A stretch of DNA of 64,000 nucleotides from contig NC_051063.1 in NCBI RefSeq assembly GCF_004664715.2, forward strand, positions 115,182,829 through 115,246,828. Direction: 5' to 3'. Made by a program: the position numbers and the translations under genes. Below the pieces are notes generated by a model, which saw nothing but the letters and a program-made list of their open reading frames with translations, was not told the origin of the DNA and made no database searches. Shown here one piece after another: positions 58,214-64,000 of this stretch; the first letter of the stretch is position 1, and each line of letters opens with the position of its first letter. This stretch comes from Peromyscus leucopus (lineage: Eukaryota > Chordata > Mammalia > Rodentia > Cricetidae).

Positions 58214-58262
58214 GGATTGAACAGTTTTTAACTTGATCTTAGCCTTTGGCTAAAGAAAGCAT
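58214..58262 (-). pseudogene. Possible U2 snRNA 5' fragment
   Basis: On the minus strand a perfect 14-nt match to U2 (GGCTAAGATCAAGT, the branch-site-recognition neighbourhood) is preceded by an ATGCTTTCT segment resembling the U2 5' end and followed by TAAAAACTGTTC against U2 TAGTATCTGTTC. About 50 nt align with several mismatches, and the rest of U2 is absent. It is a truncated pseudogene at best. Confidence 0.45.
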
Positions 58263-60028
58263 CCCAGAGGGGCCCAGAGCAGGACTCTTCTTTTGGGGTC
58301 ATGACTAGGGTACCTCCGACATCCCTTTTAAGGACTTCTGTCTCATAGTTCCCTTGACCCTGACAGATGTGTTCCTATTCCTGGGGCCACTTGTAGCACT
58401 GAGAAGCAGAGTATCTCCAGTCTTCCTGTCAATCCCCCCACTCTTTCAGCAGGCACTTACAGACAAGATCTAAGATAACCCTGTCACATAATGGTTCCTC
58501 TCTGGTGTTCTGTCCTTCCAGTGCATGGGAAATGGCTGCATCCTTGACAGTGAAAAAAAACCTCTAGGTGTGCAGTCCAAACCCACCCAGCACACTCCCC
58601 TGGCTCTTTCACCTTCTCGTTGTCCTTTAGGAGCAGAGCCAGAACCTGATCCTGGTCTACTTTCACAAGCATGCTTCAGGCTTCTCTGCACTCCACCTGT
58701 AAGGAATGTCTTGGTACTGTCACCTCTCCTCTCTAGAGAGAGCAGTAACAGCTCCAGTCCTTGTTTTCTATTCTTGATCTGGCTGAAGCCAAGACTGAAG
58801 ATACACAGGCCCCCTTCCAGCATCTCAGGGTATGCTTTTATATCTATTTTTGAACCAATATTTATTATACTAGAGTCTGAGATAAACCAGGGACAAAAAA
58901 GAATCTCATTTCAAACATCTTAATGTTCACTATTGTGGTAGGACCTCAGATTGAGAACAGGGTGTCCCAAGAGATGGTGAAATGAACTATGTCTTGCGAC
59001 CAAGCCGAAACTGGGGATGCCTTAAAAACCAAACCATTCTCTAGATTCAGTCTACAGTATTCTGTAAGTAAGCCTCTGAGCTTACTGCTCATATTCCGGG
59101 TGAAATTTTTTTCTTTTCTTTTTTATCTCAGAGTTTACTGTACTGTGATCAACACTTGAGCTAGGAATGCAAAGTTGTATCTATCCATTTTCTCAGTATT
59201 GTTGAGAGAAGACAGGTTCACAGAGGATCCATGTTTCTTCACACAGAATTTTTTTTCATCTACAAACAAGATGGTATTCCACTGACCCAGAGACTATATA
59301 CACACGGGTTCATTCTGTGTCACAACTGTGTCACAAGAAGCATTGAGGATGGTCGTGAGTCTATTGCAGTTTGTTTTTTCATAATTCAAAGGAGAGAAGT
59401 GTAACTCCGGATTCCTGGCCCTCCAGCACATCATTGGTCTTTTGTCACCCCCATATAAAGCCATGCCTAGGGTCCCAGCAGTTCAGCTCTGAGCCCTGCG
59501 TGGGATGTAAAATCTGAGTCACATGGTGGTGACTCACTAGCTTGAGACCACACAGTGAGTCAGACAAGAAAGGCCCGGGGACACTCTTTTAAAAATCTAA
59601 GTTGTCTTGACTGTCTCTTAGGGAACCACCCTTGAAGCAGAGAAGGCTCCATGGGAAATGGGTGGGAAGACTTGTTAAGACACTCATCCCTCAGCCTGGA
59701 ATAATGACATGCATCTGAAATCTTAGAGCTTTTTGCAATAGATTCTAATGTTGCTTTGCAATCCTTGACCCTGTTTACTGATAACAAATTCATTACTCCC
59801 TTACATCCACTGGAGGCTCCTGCTGACCGAGCCCTGTTCATTACTATTCACCAGGGGCTCAGGCTTCAGTACTTATGAAACTCCAAGCACAGTCAGTCTC
59901 AGGGTACAGCAGAGGTAACACAGAAAGGACAGGACACAGACTTGGTTGACACCGTTCCATTTGATGAGGTCTTGGGAAAATAGTTTACACCATTAAAAAA
60001 AAATAAAAATAGAAATAACAGTGCCCTT
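58263..60028. other. Unassigned intergenic sequence
   Basis: Nothing recognised. The open frames at 58470-58823 (minus) and 58525-58923 overlap on opposite strands and have no family features. Confidence 0.4.
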
Positions 60029-60043
60029 AAAAGATTGCATAGA

Positions 60044-60213
60044 GCCGGGCGGTGGTGGCGCACGCCTTTAATCCCAGCACTCGGGAGGCAGAGGCAGGCG
60101 GATCTCTGTGAGTTCGAGGCCAGCCTGGGCTACCAAGTGAGTCCCAGGAAAGGCGCAAAGCTACACAGAGAAACCCTGTCTCAAAAAACCAAAAAAAAAA
60201 AAAAAAAAAAAAA
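60044..60213 (+). mobile_element. Young full-length B1 SINE with 15-bp TSD
   Basis: It starts GCCGGGCGGTGGTGGCGCAC, has the Pol III B box at 60110-60119 (GAGTTCGAGG) and keeps its CpGs. It carries the variant CCAGGAAAGGCGCAAAGC and ends in a long A tail. Target duplications AAAAGATTGCATAGA at 60029-60043 and 60214-60228 are exact. Little divergence, so it is recent and possibly polymorphic. The open frame 60035-60256 is spurious B1 translation. Confidence 0.95.
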
Positions 60214-60228
60214 AAAAGATTGCATAGA

Positions 60229-62369
60229 AGATCAGCGAGGTACTATTTGTAAATAATATGGGATGGAAGATGTGTTTTTATCATTGAGCACATATATTAT
60301 TCTTTAAAGACTTGCATGACACTTGGAGAGAGAGCATTCACCCACTAGAGACAGGCTGAGGACCCTGTGCTTCCATCCGCTACAGCCTGACTGAAGAGGC
60401 TTTTCTGGCTTTGTCTCCTTCTGGGCATGAAAAAGACAAGGCAGGAGGTAGCAGATGCCCTATTGATAGTGTATTTTATGATCTTGGTCCAATCACATCT
60501 GCCTCCTGAGCTTGAGTTTCCTCACCGATGTGCTGAGTGGGCTGATGTGAGCTCTACATCTCAGTGTGCAGATGAGCAGTGTGGGGCATGAACCCGGAAT
60601 TCAGATCCTGGGGCTCCTCTGTCTGGTAGAGAGCCCTAGTTTTTGGTGCATTTTACAACCTTCCCTGAAAGTTTGGCAAACTTCATGAATATGAGGGTGT
60701 CTTTTACAACAATTAGTTGTAAGACACTTTCACATTAGTGAGATGCATTCTATGCTGTTAGTTTGAAAAATAGAACTGAAAACTACCTATGAATGTAATA
60801 AAATTTTGAAATGTATTAATTTTCTATCACATTTATAGTTTTATATTCTATGAGCTTTACAATACACAGTACTAAACACTCTACGAGCATGGCCATGCTC
60901 TATTAATTTCAGAACAGTATGAAAGTTTGAAAAATGGTGTTATGTATAGGTAGGAAGCCATGCTATTTATTAATAATCTAGACAGTATTTGACATTCTTT
61001 GCATTAATGTATTATAATCCATTGCTCCCAGGCATGCAGCTTAGAAGTTCTCTGTAAATTCCTACCTCATGACTAATAATTTATCATCATTCTAATTGGA
61101 GACCTTTTAGCCAGTTGGCTAGACACTGGGCCCTTTGCTGATACTTTAAATCTTAAAAGGAATCTTGGCTGTGCAAGAACCATGGCTTCAGGAAATCCTG
61201 GCCCTGCTTCTGCTCCCCAGAGGGACACTGCATCCACTGATTTGTGAGAAGGCTGGAAGAGTCTATCAGGAGGGAGAAGAAAGACTGAAGCCTGTTTACT
61301 GGGAGAGTTTAAATATAATATACACAGGTTGTCAGTTAAGAAGCAACTTTAGTGAAAAAGGACTATGTATTCTTCCATGACTGAATCACGCACCAGAGGA
61401 AAAGGATCCAGCCAGCTGCCAGGCACACAGAGGTCAGGGCCACAGGGCAGGTCACATATCCAGATCTACTTCATTAGGGCCACAGGCTGTGCCAGCTGTA
61501 ATACACAGCTAGAAGGGGAACATGTGTGTGAACTTAAATAGGTTTAAAATAAAACATACCAACCCTGTGAGGCTGAAAACCGTGGGCCTGTGTGTGGCTG
61601 AGGGTGGCGTGCGGGAGCTCGCTCTCTGTCCATTGGCGTATGGAATCATCTAGCCTTCAGCAGCAGCTACAATATCTGGGAAGAAATCAGCCATCCTGAT
61701 TCTTGGGTGTGGGGTGTGGGTAAGCATTCCTGAGGCTTCTCATAAATGACTGGCATGGAGAGCTACGGTGCTTGTTCTCCTACCTTCCCGTCAGTCCAGG
61801 CTCCGTACCATAGAGAGAGGTTTGGGCTCTCCATGTTAACATGATTGCCTTTGCAATGCCTGTGATGTTCGGAGAGTGGAACCTAAGTCAGAGAACAAAG
61901 ATGACCAGACAGCTAATCATCGGACACTGCCTGGGGGGTTGGGCTTCTTTGGGTTCACAGTTGTTTACTCTGGCGGTAAATGACCTGAAAACAAGCACCT
62001 GGTTCTCTTCACGGACAATGGAGCACTCAACTGCCGTCTCCATATCATTCAATCTCATCTCAGGGCAGTGGAGTATATCACTGGGAACCTTCCTTCCATA
62101 GAGTCCCTGCCCTCTACAGATTTCGTCTTGTTTCCTGGGTGACAGCTGATGTTTATCTATAGAACTGGAGGAAAGACCTGGGGTTGACTTCAGGGAATGC
62201 CCTTCAGGGAATTCCTCGATGCTCAGAGGTATTCTTTTGTGACCCTGCCAAGCAGGCTGTGGCGAGGGCAGCTGCAAAGTGGACAGCGTGGCTGCAGTGT
62301 GTCCTCAAACTCCTGCCACAAGGGTGTCACGGCAGCAGTGCAGAGCTGGAAGGATGCACATTATGGAAC
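60229..62369. other. Unassigned intergenic sequence
   Basis: A weak MIR-like stretch may lie at about 60480-60600 (GAGCTTGAGTTTCCTCACC), but otherwise no element is seen. Open frames at 61165-61380, 61841-62101 and 61888-62277 (minus) have no recognisable domains. Confidence 0.35.
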
Positions 62370-62535
62370 ATGAACGGTGGGTTTGAATCCTAACTCTGTG
62401 TCTGAACAGCTATGCAGCCCTACACAAAGCATTTCACCTCTCGGAACTTCGCTTTTCTCATGTGTAAAGTAAACTTGAAAACCCTACATCCTGGGGTTGT
62501 TGAAGGATTAGTGCTAGGGTATGTAAGGTGCCTGG
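62370..62535 (+). mobile_element. MIR SINE
   Basis: GTGGGTTTGAATCCTAACTC (tRNA-like B box), then CATTTCACCTCTCGGAACTTC, CTTTTCTCATGTGTAAAGT and CCTGGGGTTGTTGAAGGATTAG, then GTAAGGTGCCTGG. A complete MIR in plus order. Confidence 0.85.
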
Positions 62536-62539
62536 TGCC

Positions 62540-64000
62540 CTGAAGTCATTGCTCTGCTACAGGATGGGAAGTGGATTTCAAAGCCTGCTTCACAGATCTG
62601 TCCATTCCCCTCCCATCCCAGCCTGCCAGGCACTGTCTTGGTCACTTGATTATAAAGATGATCAAAACACTTTGGCTCCTGCTACCACCACGCCAAGAGC
62701 TCAGCCCAGGGACCACCTAGTTTCCTTCTCCATGGCACAGACCATGTGAATTTCTTACTGCCTCTGTGCAGAGGCCCATTCTGGATGCTCACACTCAGAC
62801 GATGATGGGAACAGAAGGAGCCGGAAATCTGTCAGCGGGAATGTGAAAACGCAGTGTTGGCTGAATAGCTCTGGCAAATATTCTCAGAACATTCCTCCGC
62901 TGCTCTTAGGGTGAAGAGGAAGAACGTTCACCCCAGATTGTGGGGTGGGGAAATCTGCTCTTCATTAGGAGGGTATTGTGTGCAGCGGGATCAGCCCTTC
63001 AGAGCAGGCACAGTGTTCACAGCCTGGGTGCTAACGAGCTGAGGCCAGCTCTTCCCAGCATTCAGAACCAGGTTCCACTGCTCAACTCTTAGATTTTTCT
63101 GCCCTTCTCTTTTAGCCCAAAGCATGTTTCCTATTCCAGTATTTATCTGTAAGCAGAAGAGGAACAATCCCTATGTCAGGAACACTGCTTACTGAAACTT
63201 CATTCACTAGCTATTAAGCTGAGAAACCTAGGAACCCTAATGGGCATGTCTATCCAGTCTTTTCTACAAGTGCCTGATCTCTGCTCCTTTTCTTTTGCTT
63301 CATTATTCACAGAGAGGATCTATTGCATAAGTCAAGAACATTTCACTCACCGACACTCAGGGTAAGACAATAAAAGTACCTCTAAGAATTTAAAACAGTG
63401 AGAACACTATAGTAGAAAAATGACCAAAGAAAAGATGGAAGATAGATGAAACCAAACAGGAAGTGATGAAACATCTCAAAATTAACCTCAGCAAGAGGCT
63501 CCAGGCACCTGCAGCTCAGAGGAGAAAGAGAGGAGGTGATGTTCCCAACTGAGGGTGCTAGGCTCACTGGCTGAAACCAGACTGTGGGCGACAGGGCTGT
63601 AGGCACCAAGACCCACAGAGGAGAAGTGGCACCTGCCAGGTGCAGGACACGAAAGGAGCACCCCTTTTCTTCCTTCCTCCCATCTTACACTCCCCTCCAG
63701 CACTTCCCACTGACCAGCCCGGACAGAAACCAGGGGACACAGGAAATGCAGCTGCAGCCCCCGGTATGCATGAGAAAGCAGGAGAGCAGGGGGCTATTTC
63801 TAAGGCAAGCCCATTCACATTCTGTTACTTGTCTACCCACGATCACGTTCTCAAATAGAATATACTATGTTGTCAAACACTAGGTGAAGCCAGGGGAACC
63901 CTGCAGAAGAGGGAGAGGAAGGATTGTAGGAGCAAGCCAGGTCCAGGACATCATGAAAACACAGCCCACAGAATCCCTTAAGCAGGGCTCCTAGAAGCTC
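62540..64000. other. Unassigned intergenic sequence
   Basis: Single-copy-looking DNA to the window edge. The overlapping open frames at 63382-63883 on both strands are mutual shadows and match no family I know. Confidence 0.4.

Noticed and set aside
60035..60256. 73-aa open frame ending in poly-Lys
   Set aside because: It is the B1 SINE with its A tail. B1 is a non-coding 7SL-derived element.
62370..62400. GGGTTTGAATCC resembling a tRNA T-loop region
   Set aside because: It is the tRNA-derived head of a MIR. There is no cloverleaf or intact acceptor stem.
1..64000. CRISPR arrays, operons, phage or plasmid features
   Set aside because: Repeat content, splice signals and SINEs show vertebrate nuclear DNA. 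No regularly spaced direct repeats with unique spacers were seen.
3161..64000. Prss23 coding exon
   Set aside because: Expected in synteny to the right of Me3, but its roughly 1.1-kb uninterrupted coding exon is not present anywhere in the window.

Overview
The window is mammalian nuclear DNA from a muroid rodent, most likely a cricetid (a Peromyscus/Neotoma-like neotomine fits best). The evidence is the mobile-element content: B1, B2/B3 and B4 SINEs, rodent L1 3' ends and several rodent ERV solo LTRs. One near-consensus B1 at 60044-60213 also carries the internal variant CCAGGAAAGGCGCAAAGC, which I associate with cricetids rather than Mus or Rattus. The genus is an inference from repeat style only.

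Only one protein-coding segment can be supported. It is the first coding exon of Me3 (mitochondrial NADP-dependent malic enzyme) on the minus strand at 2979-3161. It encodes a 61-residue mitochondrial presequence plus the start of the mature enzyme, and ends in a consensus splice donor. The gene runs leftwards out of the window, so the other roughly 61 kb lies upstream of the Me3 start codon. In mammals Me3 is followed on that side by Prss23, but no Prss23 exon is visible here.

Layout. 1-2404: an anomalous A/G-rich, C-poor block inside Me3 intron 1 that looks unlike the rest of the window and may be poor assembly. 2405-3500: ordinary sequence, then a modest CpG-rich segment holding the Me3 start exon. 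3500-8130: an L2, a textbook solo LTR and an L1 3' end. 8130-13600: a rodent medium-repeat element, an LTR, MIRs and a long repeat-poor stretch (10440-12770). 13600-29000: repeats of all ages, with five LTR-type insertions, an old L1 tail and a 5S rRNA-derived pseudogene. 29000-45000: two large reversed L1 3' UTR segments, B4/B3/B1 SINEs, L2, MIRs, two solo LTRs and a tiny L1 insertion with a perfect 17-bp duplication. 45000-64000: mostly single-copy intergenic DNA with MIRs, microsatellites, an L1 tail, a U2-like fragment and one very young B1.

I found no operon-like system, CRISPR array, tRNA or long intact ORF. The longest ORFs (up to 225 aa) are open frames in GC-rich or repeat DNA. The features worth checking are the 5' block and its sharp edge, the Me3 5' end structure, LTR families that carry B1-derived segments, the RNA-gene-derived pseudogenes, a perfect 12-bp inverted repeat with nuclear-receptor half-sites, and the repeat-poor candidate regulatory stretch.
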